The notes under the pieces were generated by a model. It saw nothing but the letters and a program-made list of their open reading frames with translations. It was not told the DNA's origin and searched no databases. The position numbers and the translations under genes were made by a program. Positions 26,201 to 38,920 of a stretch of DNA of 64,000 bases are shown piece by piece. The DNA comes from Hymenolepis diminuta. Taxonomy: Eukaryota; Platyhelminthes; Cestoda; Cyclophyllidea; Hymenolepididae. The DNA is taken from NCBI GenBank assembly GCA_900708905.1, contig CAADRB010000034.1, positions 967,379-1,031,378 on the forward strand, given 5' to 3'. The stretch's first letter is position 1. Each line of letters starts with the position of its first letter.

Positions 26201-26590
26201 TATTCTTTAAATCTATACTTTAACTTCTCTAAGTAAATTACTTTATCTGAGCTTAACTAACGAATGTTAATTTTAAGTAACAAATTTAATTTTTATTTTG
26301 TCATCTCATCTGTTATTTTTCTTACGTAGTGTGGGATAAAAGTCCTAGATAGTTATTACAAATAGACCTTTCTAAGAAGTAACACATAATTATCACTTTA
26401 TTATTATCAGAATTATTTTTCTATATTAAATACGTCAATGTAATAGTTATCCCCCTGACTTACAAACTACTTCCTCCATCTTATATATCTGCCTTTTATT
26501 CCATTAATCATACTTGATTAAACAACTTACCTACATTCAAATGGGGAATTTGTTAATATTCCCATGTAAGAACTTCTGAAGCCGTAGTCT

Positions 26591-26625
<35 letters not shown>

Positions 26626-27170
26626 GTTTTAATCACCCTTTTGATTTCCTAATTTAAAAATCATTGGGTTAAGCATTTAAACGCATCCTGGCTGAAAGCT
26701 TATAAGTACGAGTATTTCCACAAGATGAAAGCTCTAAGCGGAGAACATAGCAAATAAAATATATTTCCATAGCATTAATTATATCCCCTTATATATCTTA
26801 TAATCTATCATCCCATCCTCTGACCATAAATAAAGTTAAATGTCCGATGTTGGACTAGTATTGCCTAAGGCTTATTTACGAGCGATATTGGTAAAAATTC
26901 ATTGCTGTTTAACAATTTCTACTGAAATTTCCCCTTAGTAGAGCGTCACACATACAGATGGCTAATATTTCATACAGTGATGTGACATCTCCAATGTTTC
27001 CTCCGCATATATGATGCAAGGGAAACTATTAGCTGGGACTAGTACAAATCTGCTACACTCTAAATGTTGTGAATATTACAAAAAGTGTTTACAACATCTA
27101 ATTTGGGTTATAAAAAGTTAACCTGGAGCCACTCCAATAAAAATTCATATTTTGCTACCCCTTTTTTGAC
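20253..27170. other. AT-rich sequence with no recognised gene
   Basis: Contains a 15-base direct repeat (22717-22731 and 22751-22765) and an (AT)14 microsatellite at 26594-26621. A less AT-rich patch at 23760-23907 ends in a good donor-like CAG|GTACGT. Open frames (24900-25157 -, 25586-25804 +) are short and unrecognised. Confidence 0.5.
26594..26621. repeat. (AT)14 microsatellite
   Basis: An uninterrupted run of 14 AT units, the longest simple repeat seen in the window. Confidence 0.95.
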
Positions 27171-27174
27171 TCCA

Positions 27175-27232
27175 ATTAGCCAATGGATGTGCATCACTGG
27201 ATGTGCACCCATGTTGAACATTGACTTCGCAC
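27175..27232 (+). repeat. Unnamed dispersed repeat, copy 2
   Basis: Shares GCCAAT / GGATGTGCACCC and a GAACATTGAC tail with the copy at 3607-3676 and, on the opposite strand, with those at 36 and 55 kb. It is the shortest and most diverged copy. GGATGTGCA also occurs a second time 16 bases earlier, suggesting a small internal duplication. Confidence 0.35.
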
Positions 27233-27746
27233 GCATACACATTGACCACTGCTCTGACCTCATTTTTGACTGATTACCGTGAGTAATTAAAATAACATCA
27301 ATTGCCATTGCTTCCAACATTCTCTTGACCGAAATGTGATAGAACTATACAGTATAAGCTTGTGTATGTAGTAAACAGACATAAGTGTTGACTTAAAAAA
27401 TATGTTTCAGCTTATCGTCTACAAATCGGCTGAAAGAGTTATTTCTACAAAAAACCGTAAAATTCACTTTTTAGAAATTCGTTTTTAATGACAATGAAAT
27501 TCTCCGCTCACTAATTAAATGATATTATTATACTGTTGTACTTATTACTGTTATAAGAACAGTATTAATTTAGATTAAATTTACAGATAAATTTAGATTA
27601 AAACTGCAGATAAGGTACCTAATTTTGACGTTTAGTTTACCAAAGTAACTTTTGGGCAATTCTATTTAATTCGAAACTGAAATTTTCCAGAGTAAAAATA
27701 TTAAGAAATAGTTTTTGCTTCGATAAGGACATGTAGCGGGCCACCA
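27233..27746. other. No recognised feature; no pol coding next to the LTR
   Basis: If the LTR at 27768-28204 were the 5' LTR of a full element, gag coding would start here on the - strand. Only a short frame is open (27637-27891 -, which itself runs back into the LTR), and it has no gag-like motif such as a zinc knuckle. Confidence 0.5.
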
Positions 27747-27764
27747 GATTGTTGAGGGTCACCA
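27747..27764 (-). other. Primer binding site, tRNA-Trp type
   Basis: On the - strand the sequence TGGTGACCCTCAAC begins three bases after the LTR end. The first nine bases match the tRNA-Trp 3' end complement exactly, and the remainder is diverged. Confidence 0.55.
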
Positions 27765-27767
27765 GTT

Positions 27768-28204
27768 TGTAGGTGAAATTGCCAACAGTAAATGAAAGAA
27801 AAGGAACGCCGAGGAATGCGTAGGTCAGTTTATATTGAGTAAGCTCAGTACAGGGTCTCAAGAAAAAATAGGGAACTGGAGGATTGAACAACGAGAGATG
27901 CGCCTGGCGAGCTGGGGTCCACCCTGTGTCTATATGTGTAATGGAGGCTATTTATAATCGACACTTTGGGTGAGGACACGCATAAGGATATGGTTGTATG
28001 CGCGCCTTAAGTGGTCGGGACGACTGGAGGAAAAGAAAGGGCCGGTGCAGACAGGACTGGTTAATATCGGGGTTGATTAAACGGTGTCTGCTACTATCGT
28101 CGGAGGTATGTTTACCTTTTCCGGGTAGATGAGACATAGACCAACTGAGTACACACGATGTTTGTTTAAGGATTGTTTGTGTCAGGAATGGTTAAAGGGT
28201 TACA
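27768..28204 (-). mobile_element. LTR of a Ty3/gypsy-like retrotransposon
   Basis: About 437 bases on the - strand, starting TGTAACCC and ending CTACA, so it has the TG...CA ends usual for LTRs. It contains TATAAATAG near 27950 and is followed by a tRNA-Trp-type primer site. The promoter-proximal two thirds align with 1-270 of the window in inverted orientation (for example the shared TAGTAGCAGACACCG and GTGTCCTCACCCAAAGTGTC blocks). About 100 bases between the TATA region and the LTR end are absent from the other copy. No second LTR or coding region of the same element is present, so this is a solo or truncated LTR. The scaffold gap lies only 30 bases from its 5' end. Confidence 0.7.
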
Positions 28205-28234
28205 GAGATAACTTATGAGGACAAGATAATCAAA

Positions 28235-28284
28235 NNNNNNNNNNNNNNNNNNNNNNNNNNNNNNNNNNNNNNNNNNNNNNNNNN
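28235..28284. other. Assembly gap (50 N)
   Basis: A run of exactly 50 N. The 11 bases AGATAATCAAA stand immediately before (28224-28234) and immediately after (28285-28295) it. Confidence 0.99.
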
Positions 28285-28899
28285 AGATAATCAAATTTGG
28301 TGATAATCAGGAATGCTGTAAGATAAAATATTTCAGAAAAGAGGGATTCATCCTTCAGACACTTCAGTCATTGGATTTTAAATCGAACTGATTTCTTAAG
28401 GCATTATACGTATAAGATGGAAACGGAAAAATTAAGTTAAGAAAGCTGTAAAAATATTTAATTATAAGTGTCAAAAATGAAAAACTCTATTGCAGTTCCA
28501 GATATATGTTCTTATAATAGGTTCAAAAAATTGAATTTTTGCTCATATTACAATTTTATTAAAGTATCATGGAGTGAGAAATAAGGGGCTGTCGATTATT
28601 TTTTTGTTTTATGTTTCGCGCTCTGTACAAGGTTTCAAAATACTTGTTGGGTTATTTAAATCAGTTTGTTTTTTAAGATCTGTAGTGATTTACTGCACAA
28701 ATGAGCTCTTGACTATTTTTCGTTTAACCTCTAGTTGAATGTTTCCAAGATCTATACCGAACTAATTCACGGAAGCAAGAGAAAGGAATGATGGAAGGAG
28801 CGGGCCTTTATTACGTTGTTGCGAAGTGAAGTGACAGTTTATCAGTACTTTTATTGACAGACCATCTGTGTTGTGGTTGTACCGATATACTACATGATA

Positions 28900-29101
28900 A
28901 TTGGTTCTTGAGGATCTCGAACACTGATTGGTTAAAAGAATCTGCACGCGGGTTTGTGATTGGTACATACAAAGGTGGCTGTGTGACTGCACTCTCCAGA
29001 ATACACGAACGCGCAGTCTGATCTGAGCTGAACTATCTAGAGTGTTTTGGTGTTCGATTGATGACCTAGGTTGAATTTCCCAGATTGCGCTGGTTTGTGC
29101 G
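28900..29101. promoter_or_regulatory. Promoter-like cluster of three inverted CCAAT boxes
   Basis: ATTGG, the reverse of CCAAT, occurs at 28900-28904, 28927-28931 and 28959-28963, spaced 27 and 32 bases apart. This is the kind of array bound by NF-Y. The stretch to about 29160 is less AT-rich and more CpG-containing than its surroundings. A possible donor (GCG|GTGAGG) lies at 29101/29102, so a non-coding first exon on the + strand is possible. The nearest supported gene on that strand begins coding 14 kb downstream. No target gene is shown by the sequence. Confidence 0.3.
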
Positions 29102-29160
29102 GTGAGGTCCTATAGAATAGACGTGGAATCGCTGTGAACTCGACAGATGCATTTGCGCTA

Positions 29161-32100
29161 AATTTAAAGATTTTCTTTGGTCTATTAATCTGTTGAAGAA
29201 TTTTTACATCTTGAACTACCTCACAGTTTTTGTTAGAGTCTTTATTATACTATTTTCAGTTTGATTTTAAAAAGAATTTTCAACTAATTTTACTTTTCAT
29301 GAATGTTCCAATTTTAACCCTGCTAAACATTTCAAGTGTACTTCTTAGGAGGCAATTCACACGGCTCATTCTTAATAAATTGGAAATCTTAGGATCTAAG
29401 AAGCAGTTTTATAGTCCCAAACAAATAAATGATTAGTTTATTTTCAACTCTTTTCCCAGTACGTCTTTATTTCCTTAGATCCCATTCTATGCTCCAAAAA
29501 AGATTTAGCGGCATGAATCCGTTAAAATTGCATCAGCTGAAAGTCGTTTCGTTATGAAGAAATAATAATTAATTTAAAAATAATAATAAAATAAAAGAAA
29601 ATTAGTCTACTAAAAAGTTATTACGTCATAATTTCTATCTGTTTATATGAACCGCTTTGCATTCAGTCCACCAGGATCTGCTAAAACAGCTTCTACCCGC
29701 ACAATCTCTTGTTAATTAGAGATCATCACAGTTTCTTAACTTCTAGCTCTCTTGCTTAACACTTTAATTATGCGCAAAAGACAATCTCAAAAGCAGTAAA
29801 TATGAAGTCATATCTAGTAAAATAATAATATTGTACCAATAAAATGAGATATTCTGACACTGTTGGGAAAATGGATTTGCCTGCCCTTAAAAAATGGAAG
29901 AAACGAACTCATCTACACAACCGCCGTTAACTTATCACATATAGCATCGTATAAACACAGAATCACAGACTAACCTCTGTAATAAACGTTAATATCAAGT
30001 CTGTTTTTGAGTACATTTTGTCATTCATTGTCGTTTAATGCGTTTCATCCTTAATATCCTGTTTCTTCCCAATTTGATATTTTGAACGAATGCATTCCAA
30101 TCAGAATCTGACGATTACGAACAATTAATATTAGATATTCTCGTGAAGTCAAGTAAACTCCACTATGTCTAAAGGTTATCATGACAAATGCTTTTAGATG
30201 GCAATATCAATGCCTTTTGCTTCATTCTGAACATAATCCCTCTCGGACAACCAAGGATCTGACCTTGAATTTTACACTTTGGAACATTAGAATAAAAGTC
30301 AATAACGGTATCAGCTGAGTGTGTCTTGAACAAATTGATAAGTCTAACATTAGAAAGATGTTAAATTCTTTGACACCCTGACTACACCCCCTGCATATTT
30401 TGACCCATTTCAGCCTTTACAGGTTATAATATATCTCCTCTATGCAGATGTAGAGTGTAAATACTGGTGTACTATCCCCATTTGAGATTGGATATTATTA
30501 ACTACAAATATATGTTAACTATCTTCACTTTACCTACACGTAGATGACTTAAGATATCCTATCTAAGCAGTTAGACAAACAAGTTTTGACAAGTGCGCGC
30601 AGACATTTCAGGTGTTTCGGCTGTTAAAATGTAAACGGGGAAGAAAAAGACTACCAGCGACATACGTTTGTGTTTTATTTTATAAATGATTAAAGCAATA
30701 ATTGAAGATTTTACGAATTTGCTATTCTTACAGTTTTGCTAAGCGTTGATTCGATTTGTGCAGAACGAAATCATTTGCATAAAGTATTTAACGCTCTACC
30801 TGGATTATTATTTTGGAGCAAAATTATTAGATTTGAAATCGAAGAGCATGCAGAAATCATCCATAGCAGACATCACATATGTCAGGTTCTTCTAATACTG
30901 AATAATTGAACCTTAGCAGATTCTTCGTTAACAAATATCAAAAATACTGATATATATATTTATTTGAAACATAAGTGAAAATGATAGGAATTACGACAAT
31001 TGTAAACAAAGTGTAGCCTTGATGTCATGGAAGTTAGTACAGTGTGAACGAAGATCTTGGTAAACTTCGGTATTCCCATTATCTGCTAATTAACACAGAG
31101 GACTTGTGTTGGTTAGCCTAAATATCTGATGACGTTACATGGATAAAGTACCATAACGTTATAGTGTACTCCGTTTCTATCCTCTCAGAAGTTGAAAGCC
31201 AATAAACTATATTCTATCTTGAATTCCTCAGTTTTCTTAACTTACTGAAATAAGTCAACGTTGTGAATTTTGGAAAATATCAACTAGATTATATCAGGGA
31301 ATAATTTGTTATTTAAAGCGAACGTTCCCTTTAGGTTATATTCTACTTTGTGAATTTAAGGCTGGAATAGTATAATCCTTCAAATTAACCAATAACTAAC
31401 ATGTATTGGTCTGAGTTATATATGCAATTTACCATCGACTTTAGCTATTACCATCTAAAAATTGTAAAACCGCCATAAATTGTCCACATTAAGTAATCTG
31501 AAAAAATTGAGAACAATTGGTTCTTATAATTTTGCAGACCCTTGGTTTTTCGCCTCAGTGATTCTGAAGCTGTGCAATTAATCAAATATGCCACTAATCT
31601 AGCCCTCGATGCGATTTCCAAATGTCATATTCCTTAGAAATAATTTAGGAAATGATTTAAAATCTCTTTAAAAATATTTGCTTGTTAAATGGATAAATGT
31701 ACATCACCTCGATATCTTACTAATTTGTTTGTTTTAAATTATTTTTATTTAAAGGGAAATATATTTTATAAATATTGTTTTCATCGGTTATCTAAAATAT
31801 TTGATTGAAAATATTGTTTTAAATATAATGTAAAATTAAGATTTTCATTAATTGTTTAACAGTTATAGTTATAGTTATCATCTGTATGTTTCTCTTACTA
31901 ATAAATACTTACCAAAAATTGACCCCTTTAATAGTTTGAAAACGCTATTAATACGTATGATAATGACAGGGATCGAAAAAAATATCCATATTCCAAGAAT
32001 AGGCAAAAGACTACAAAATCCAGGGCTCTAACAAAGCAGACCGCCTCGTTCATCAAAACAAAAGAAGTTAATACTATCTGTTATTTATTACAACTGAATG

Positions 32101-34508
32101 ACATTCTCATCTAAGTATTATTAACTCTCTGATTGTTATTCCCAGTATACTGGATATGTTTACACGATATAAAAGTGTTTATGATGTTTTCCACTCTCAC
32201 TTGCGGAAGTAGTTTCTGGAACAAAAAATCTCTGGAATTTGAATTCTATGGCAACCAAGTTAGGTTTGATGAATAAGATAAATTTGGTTTCACGTATCCT
32301 GCCAAAGTCAAGGTATTTTTTCACCAAATTGGCAAATAGAACGCAGAAATATTTATTCCTCATCAGAAAAAATCATAAATAACTTTTAGTTCTGTAAGAG
32401 AAAGTCATCTAAATTGATCTAATTTGTTCTGGAGATTTATCAAATCAGGGTCTGCAAATTAATAAATGATTGATTTCATAATGATCATTGTGGCTGTCGT
32501 CATATGATGAGATAACTTTTCAAAATATCCTTAACCGCTAATATAGAGGGTGATTTGAACTTTCGTTCTCACATTCATGTCTTTAGAGACACTTTGATAA
32601 TATTATGATATAGCTAGAATGATTTCAAAAAGAATAAAAAGAGTAAAATTTATGAAAATTTATCTTTTGATACTTAAGAAGCTCTCCCTGTTTCTAAACG
32701 TCTTCTAAGGTTATTTTCCAAGTTTTAACTTAAACCATATCTATGTAAAATTACGTCTAAGTTTCTGTGAGAGCTAAAACAAAGTGCATTCGCCGAAGTT
32801 TACTTGGCTAAATCGCAGCTGTAGGATACGATCACTTATTTAACTCGACTCTGTCGTACTGGTTCAGCTTTTTTCCTGTGTAATCTTACGTGCGTTTATT
32901 TTAGGACTTGTGGTGAACATTCACAGCTCTGCTGCTTTCCCTCTCCTTCTGAGACTTGTTATCCGTTTTATGTTTCGTTACGTTCTTTCACTCTCTAATG
33001 AACTTCTTTCTTTAGCTCAAATTTTAATTCTTGCTCAATGAAAAATTGGTATTCAAGGCGAAGGTAAAAGTTTCGTTATATCAATTAGCTTTCAAAAAGA
33101 TCAATACATTCTTGTATTTTCATTGTATTTAAAAAAAATAATGGATTATTTGGTAGGGGAGGAGTATGAAAATATGGAAATGGACAATTTTAAGAGGAGA
33201 TGGTGACTCTTCTCTCACATTCATAGTCCCAGATTGATTAAACAAGATTTACAAAAGAATGATTTTAATAAAGTAAACTGTAGTATTATAACTACTAACT
33301 AATCTCTCAGCTAACTTCTTTCAGACAGCACATATATCAGGATTTTTTTGCAAAAGGGTACTTATGAGATTTCTAGACAAAACTTTCGCCATCATTTAAA
33401 AGCCAAAATGCATTTGGTTCGGTTTATAAACGCAAACCAGTAGTCCGTAATCTGGACTATTTACAAGCTAAAAAGATATTAAAATTATAAAATATCTAAT
33501 TTAAACGGTTTTATCATCACTCATGATGCAAAAGTAGGCAGTCGAATGACAGTTTCGATTTGCAATGAAAATGAGCCCGCATTTCTAATATTTTGAGGAG
33601 TAAATTATAATAAATCAAAGGGGATATGATACATTTTAATAACTCGATTTCAGTCCGAGTACACACGACTGTTGCACCATATGTTTCATCAAATGCCACT
33701 TACAGAACTGAACTTGTTTTCATAAAATGAATTACACTTTTTAATGGACTTTTCATAGTCTGATATGATGCAAAAACTGAAATTTTCGAAAACTGCCTGA
33801 TTTTTAAATTTATTACAATTTAAAAATTTATTAAAGGGGATATGGAAAATTTTTCACTTTGTCTGCTGCGCGAAAAATTATGGAAGATGTATTTTTGACT
33901 TGACTGAACTGCGTATTTGCGTCGGAGCTGAAAAATGTTAGCAGGCAAGAAGATACTGTAATGATTAGAATTCCAGTACTTGTGTAGGTGAAGTCGCTTT
34001 GAAGCACATAAAGATTAATATTTATCGGACTGATTTGCCTTGTTTAAAACGTCTTTAGTCTCATTTAACTGTCCATTGCCGCAAAAAGATACAAATTAGT
34101 CCAATTGGCATGAAAGACAATTAAATTAAATTAACTGAGTGACAAGCTTTGAATATCGAGGAAGTGAGCTCTTAAAGACACAGGATCTAATCACAAAAAT
34201 TGAGTTTTAGGAAATTTAATCAATTCAATATGAATTACATTACTTACTGGGAAATGAACAAAGCAATGATTCAGAATTGAAATAAATCAATTTCCTTAAT
34301 ATCCTCCCATTTGAACTCCGATTTCAACCTTTAATGGAACATTTGCTATTTTTAGTGTGTAATACCCTTCAATTACCGCTTATCCTGACAATGAGCTACT
34401 TTGGACTTAAAAATTCTCTTACAAAACAACTGATTTCCCAAAGACTGACAGTGTTAGAAGATTAAGAGTTAAGTAGGACCATACGTATTTTTGGACAATT
34501 GAAGATAA
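29161..34508. other. AT-rich sequence with no recognised gene
   Basis: Short open frames only (29230-29436 +, 32160-32363 -, 33517-33699 -). A C/T-rich, less AT-rich patch lies at 32860-33060 after an acceptor-like TTTATTTTAG, but the frames that follow are short and match nothing I know. Confidence 0.5.
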
Positions 34509-34561
34509 ATGAGAATGGATGAGGGAGAAGTAGAAAGAGGAAGTGGGAAGAAAGAAGAAGG
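34509..34561 (+). repeat. Purine-rich tract
   Basis: Fifty-three bases almost entirely A and G, interrupted only by a few T, followed by a short CpG-containing stretch. It is a low-complexity tract with no repeated unit. Confidence 0.7.
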
Positions 34562-36042
34562 CGTCGTCTGAGCGAGGTTGTGAGAAACAGGTAAAATGTG
34601 ATACACTAAGAGGGGCTAGTTTTATCCAGTGGGAATCATTGCGTGATTTTTAGAATAAGCAAACAGCGTATGATTGAAGTGAGTCATTTTTGCGTGATCA
34701 TGAATTAGACCAATAATTCAAATCGCAACGAAAAAAAATCTCATGCCCAATTATCCAGTAAAATTTGTAAGTCTATTAATTAGATATTCTGCATTTGGAA
34801 AATATGTGTAAGGCTAAGTCACTTTGTTTCTGCCATCAGAAAATTGCCTCAGCGTGTTATCCTATAAAATTCATAAGTAGTGTCTTCCCCTATACACAAT
34901 TGAAACATTGACAAGTCAATTTCAGCATCCCAACAACGCCACATCGACTGGATTTCGATTTCAAATGCTTGGAATGGCGTTTGATTATTCTAAATAAATT
35001 TATTATTCAAACGAGGATTATCGGTTATTGAAAGACAACACAGCCGTAGACTTTGCAGTCCTTGAAAATTAAATGAAAGTCAGTCATTGTTAAGGAGGGA
35101 AGCAAATTAAAGTAGGAATTTAAGTGCATCAGTGAGTTTTGGATAAGTTGATGGTTGAATTCAAATCGAGATCTCTTTCCGCCACTTATTTTGATCAGAT
35201 ATTACAAATTTTCAATTTCAGGATTTATCCTCTGTTTACTCACTGAATTCACGTTTATGGCGTCCAGATCCTATTGATCAGCCTAGTAACTTCGACTGCT
35301 GCTCCACCATTTCAAGTAATTTTTTATACAATAAGTCATCAGGGTGATAGTCTGATTTTAACAAAGCAATTTATTAGAGTTTATTCGAGGAGAACCTCAG
35401 TGGGGAGGATATTAGAATCATCAAAGTGAATTTTAAACTCAATCAAATGCAAATAAATCTGTCCGTATTGAAGTGATTTTAAGCATAACCCATCCAGTTA
35501 AAGGACTGTATTATAATAGATTAGGGAACGAACTAAACGAGTACAGAAGCATAAAGGGAATTATTACCAAAAGAGCATTATCCTTCAGGGCTTTTTAGAT
35601 TCCGTCATTATTCACCTCACCAACAATAACTAAGAGCCACAAGCATATTTCTCCACTTAAACACTTAAAATTTCAGATTTGCCCTCATTCACACAATAAT
35701 TTTATTCCATATTCCTGTATATATTCATTCGGTTCATAAAAAGTAAAGGAACTGAAGGATGAGCACCGGTTTCACCTTTTTTTAGTTTTGGTCTTCACGG
35801 AGAAAATGTTGCAGCAATTTTGTCCTTGAATTTATTATTTTACTAAAGTGAATATTTTAACGTGTATGAATTTCAGTATTCGTCTTTTTCCTAATCTGCC
35901 TTTTTCTCTGATGGCAGATTAAAACTTTGACAAAATAACCTCTACTACACAAGTGGTTATCATGGTTAACTTCCAAGCAGTCAATCCAGGGTCAACTCTC
36001 GATACATGCGGATACTGTCAACAGTTAACGTGCTCTATGTAA
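34562..36042. other. No recognised feature
   Basis: AT-rich non-coding sequence without long frames or repeats that I could match. Confidence 0.5.
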
Positions 36043-36178
36043 AGCCAGAGATCACGAGATCGATGTCCACCGGTTTGCACCCGTTGTGGGGAATGGCCGA
36101 ACACACTGATTCAGTCCGGCTAACAACGAGAGGGATCATAATCCCTTCCTTCGACCCAAGATGAGAGTTGAAAAGCGC
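36043..36178 (-). repeat. Unnamed dispersed repeat, copy 3
   Basis: On the - strand it reads CAACTCTCATCTTGG, then TTCGGCCATTCC, GGTGCAAACCGG, GGACATCGATCTCGTGAT. The same blocks in the same order and spacing occur on the - strand at 55041-55202. The distal half is also shared with 3607-3676 (+). A 62-codon frame (36035-36223 -) covers it. It is noticeably more GC-rich than its flanks, which is consistent with an inserted element. Confidence 0.55.
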
Positions 36179-37445
36179 CACCCTGAATGGACTTGGGAGT
36201 AAAATTACATTAAGTGGAAGCAAATGCAGCTCACCTTTTTACTTTTGAATACCTGCCTACGTAATCTATTAGGAGATGCGTAAAAAACTCTGAAGACTTC
36301 AAGGGGAACACATTGTGACTAGATCATAATTTGATATATTTTGTTAATTAGGATTGTCACAGATGCAATTGCATTTAAGCTTTTTATCATTTATCTTTGC
36401 GCAGTTAAAAATCTTACCATATAGCTTGATAGGAAAGAAGGCTAAACCAACGGCAGAAATTCAAGCGAACCCAAAGACGGATTTCTACAAAGAAGACTTA
36501 ACTTAAAAAATGGAGATTTTAAGGCAAAATCTTATGTCATTTAATATTTCCCCTTGAGAAGAGAATTATACTACATATGTCTGTAATATTCCTCAGGAAT
36601 TCTATATTCTTATTATTGCCGGTTTATATATTTCAAAGTCATAAAAATCAGAAAGGTTTGTTCTACCACTATCCTCCCCTTCTCATCTATTATCTAAGTC
36701 GGAGGTATTGATCTGTAAATTTAAAAAGTTTCTTTTCCATATAAAATAAAAATGTCTAATTTTGACAAAACTTTTTGATGCTTTAGCCGACTAGATTTTT
36801 TTGCCCTCTGGCGACTGACGAATTCAATATGAATAGTCAAAATTTTATCTTAAATTAATGTAATTTAGACAGCGATAGAAATGCAGTGCAAAACAGTAGC
36901 CAAGTTTAAAATGTCACAATTATCATTCAAAGTAAAAGCGAGAAGAATCGAGATTTGTAGTGCTTATCCCCAATTATGGTCATTACGCGAAGAGTTAAAA
37001 GATACTTGATAACATCGGACCCAAGCTCTGTGAGAGTCAAGACAGTTTGGGAATTAGTTCATCGTATTTTTGAAGAATTCCGCAGCCAAGGAAACTTCGT
37101 TTTTTGGTAACTACGAAGAGTCTACATAATTTTTCTTACCTAAAGGGCTCTTTTGAGTCACTAGATATCAAGGGGAAATAAAAGGAAAGTTTACGCATAA
37201 AAATTACTAAGACAAATCGACCAAAACGTGTAGTGTAAATTCCTGCCTCTAAAGCATTGACTCCAAACTTCTAAGAATTCGAGCGAAAACTGGGAAGTAT
37301 GAAACTGCTCCCTACTTGAGAATGTTTGCAAAATGCATGGCCATGTTCTTGCACAGTTGACAGGATTACCGTTCCAAGGCACAATAATGTACAAAGATTT
37401 TCAATGTACAGCTTCCGCTTTCTTTAGGTTTTATAATATATAAAG
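36179..37445. other. No recognised feature
   Basis: AT-rich sequence. A 67-codon frame on the - strand (37191-37394) lies next to the RT-derived fragment and could be a remnant of the same element, but I see no diagnostic motif in it. Confidence 0.45.
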
Positions 37446-37449
37446 GGTT

Positions 37450-37685
37450 GAAACCTTACGTATTAGAATGCCAACCTTAACGTTGACATCAGAACGAATG
37501 CGAATCTTTTCCAAAGATCTTTTGAAAAGCAGCGACATAAATTTTTCAGAGCTGATGTGAGATATTGAGACTAATTTCCTTATCCTCTCCTCCAAATATT
37601 TTCACTCAGCCATAGCTGCGCATCAATTTGTTCGAATAATATAATTCTTTTATTAATAAATTGACATATTATTGTTGAACGGAAA
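37450..37685 (-). pseudogene. Decayed reverse-transcriptase fragment, copy 4
   Basis: Aligns with the fragments at 4.3, 7.4 and 9.9 kb from the catalytic-box region (GTTGACATCAGAACG) to the shared end CATAGCTGCGCATCAATTTG and TTCGAATAATATAA. On the - strand the catalytic box has become KVGIL, so the Asp pair is gone. Same orientation as the other copies. Copies 2 and 4 are the easiest to align by eye at the distal end. Confidence 0.5.
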
Positions 37686-38210
37686 TTTTCCATATCTGTT
37701 TATTATCTCATTCCTGAATTCTCACATGATTAATCGCGGTAGGAAATATGCAAGTTATATCATTTTACCAAAATGCTTGAGATATGCATGATTTTCTTCT
37801 CATTCAACCCCACGCATTACGTTAATGTCATACCACGCCCATTAAAAGCCATGTTTCTAACTGGGAAGCTCGAGGATTTTGTATGGCAATAAATTTCCCT
37901 GAAATTCGAAGAAAATGTCTCCAACAGAAGATGTCTTAATTATTATTTAATTAATAATTGTACAAATTGCAAAAGATATTTGCTTCCTCTTTAGGCATTG
38001 CAAACACATGATTATAATGCACATTAAATTCTTTCCGTCTAATTAAACTGAATGCGTTTATAATTCAATTTTTCACAAGATATTCACCAAACCAAATCTC
38101 GTTGCTTCCAGATATTTTTTAAACACACCTCCCATTTAAATCAAAAACTTAAATGAATATATATTATGAGTTACTTATTCACTTAGGAAAAAATAATGTG
38201 CGATTTTAAA
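37686..38210. other. No recognised feature
   Basis: AT-rich sequence only. Confidence 0.5.
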
Positions 38211-38260
38211 TATGCTCGCCTATGAAGGCAGAGACCAAGGGTTTGATACCCGCCGACCCA
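38211..38260 (+). repeat. tRNA-like fragment (anticodon region and T arm), SINE-type
   Basis: GGTTTGATACC at 38240-38250 fits the Pol III B box with one change and sits between GGG and CCC arms as in a T stem-loop. Upstream, GCCT and AGGC arms (38218-38229) form a small stem where the anticodon arm would be. The A-box half is missing. It is probably the internal part of a decayed tRNA-derived SINE. The sequence after it to about 38360 is less AT-rich and may be the SINE body. Confidence 0.4.
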
Positions 38261-38880
38261 AACCCAGTGAAAAGAAATGCCAACCACGCTATCTGCTTCT
38301 GCCTAAAAGAGCAGCATGGTTTGAGTTTCTCAATGTGGACCTACATGATGCGTCTTATCAATAAATTTGAGTTTTCGTTATTAGGCCTGTGAATTAATTA
38401 GTAACTTAGTACGATCTCCACTATAAAGGCCTGTTACACAAGCATAACCAATGACTTAGAGCCTGAACATTCAAGTTCAAATATCTCTTAGTTAACTGGG
38501 CTAAGTCTATACGTTTCCTTTCCTCCACCCTTGTATTACGGCTTCTGCCTGAAATTGTCTCAGTGACCTTTTCTCAAGCTATTGCAGATCGAGGCACCTC
38601 TGTCCTGATCTCTATATGCATAGGATTTCGTAAAAGAACATTTAAAAGTTTGTTTCTCATTGTATCATCTTATGTTGTATTTTACCCGGCTCAGCTACCA
38701 TTAATAACTCAGCGGCCGATCTCCGAATTTAAGAAATTGTTTCTAAATTTACATACGGTCTTGAGTGTGAAGTTCGTGATTGCCAGTATTGACTCGAAAA
38801 TCTTCTCGAGAATCAACGAAGAAAAAATTCCTTCCTATCTTTCTGTATATTCCCTTTTCTTCAAACTGACGATCGAAATA

Positions 38881-38920
38881 AGATGTAATAAGATGTAATA
38901 AGATGTAAAAAGATGTAATG
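38881..38920 (+). repeat. Tandem 10-base repeat, four units
   Basis: Four consecutive copies of AGATGTAATA, the last two with one change each, followed by two weaker units to about 38940. Confidence 0.9.

Noticed and set aside
38563..38898. 111-codon open frame on the + strand in less AT-rich DNA
   Set aside because: No recognisable motif, no splice-bounded limits, and it runs into a 10-base tandem repeat.
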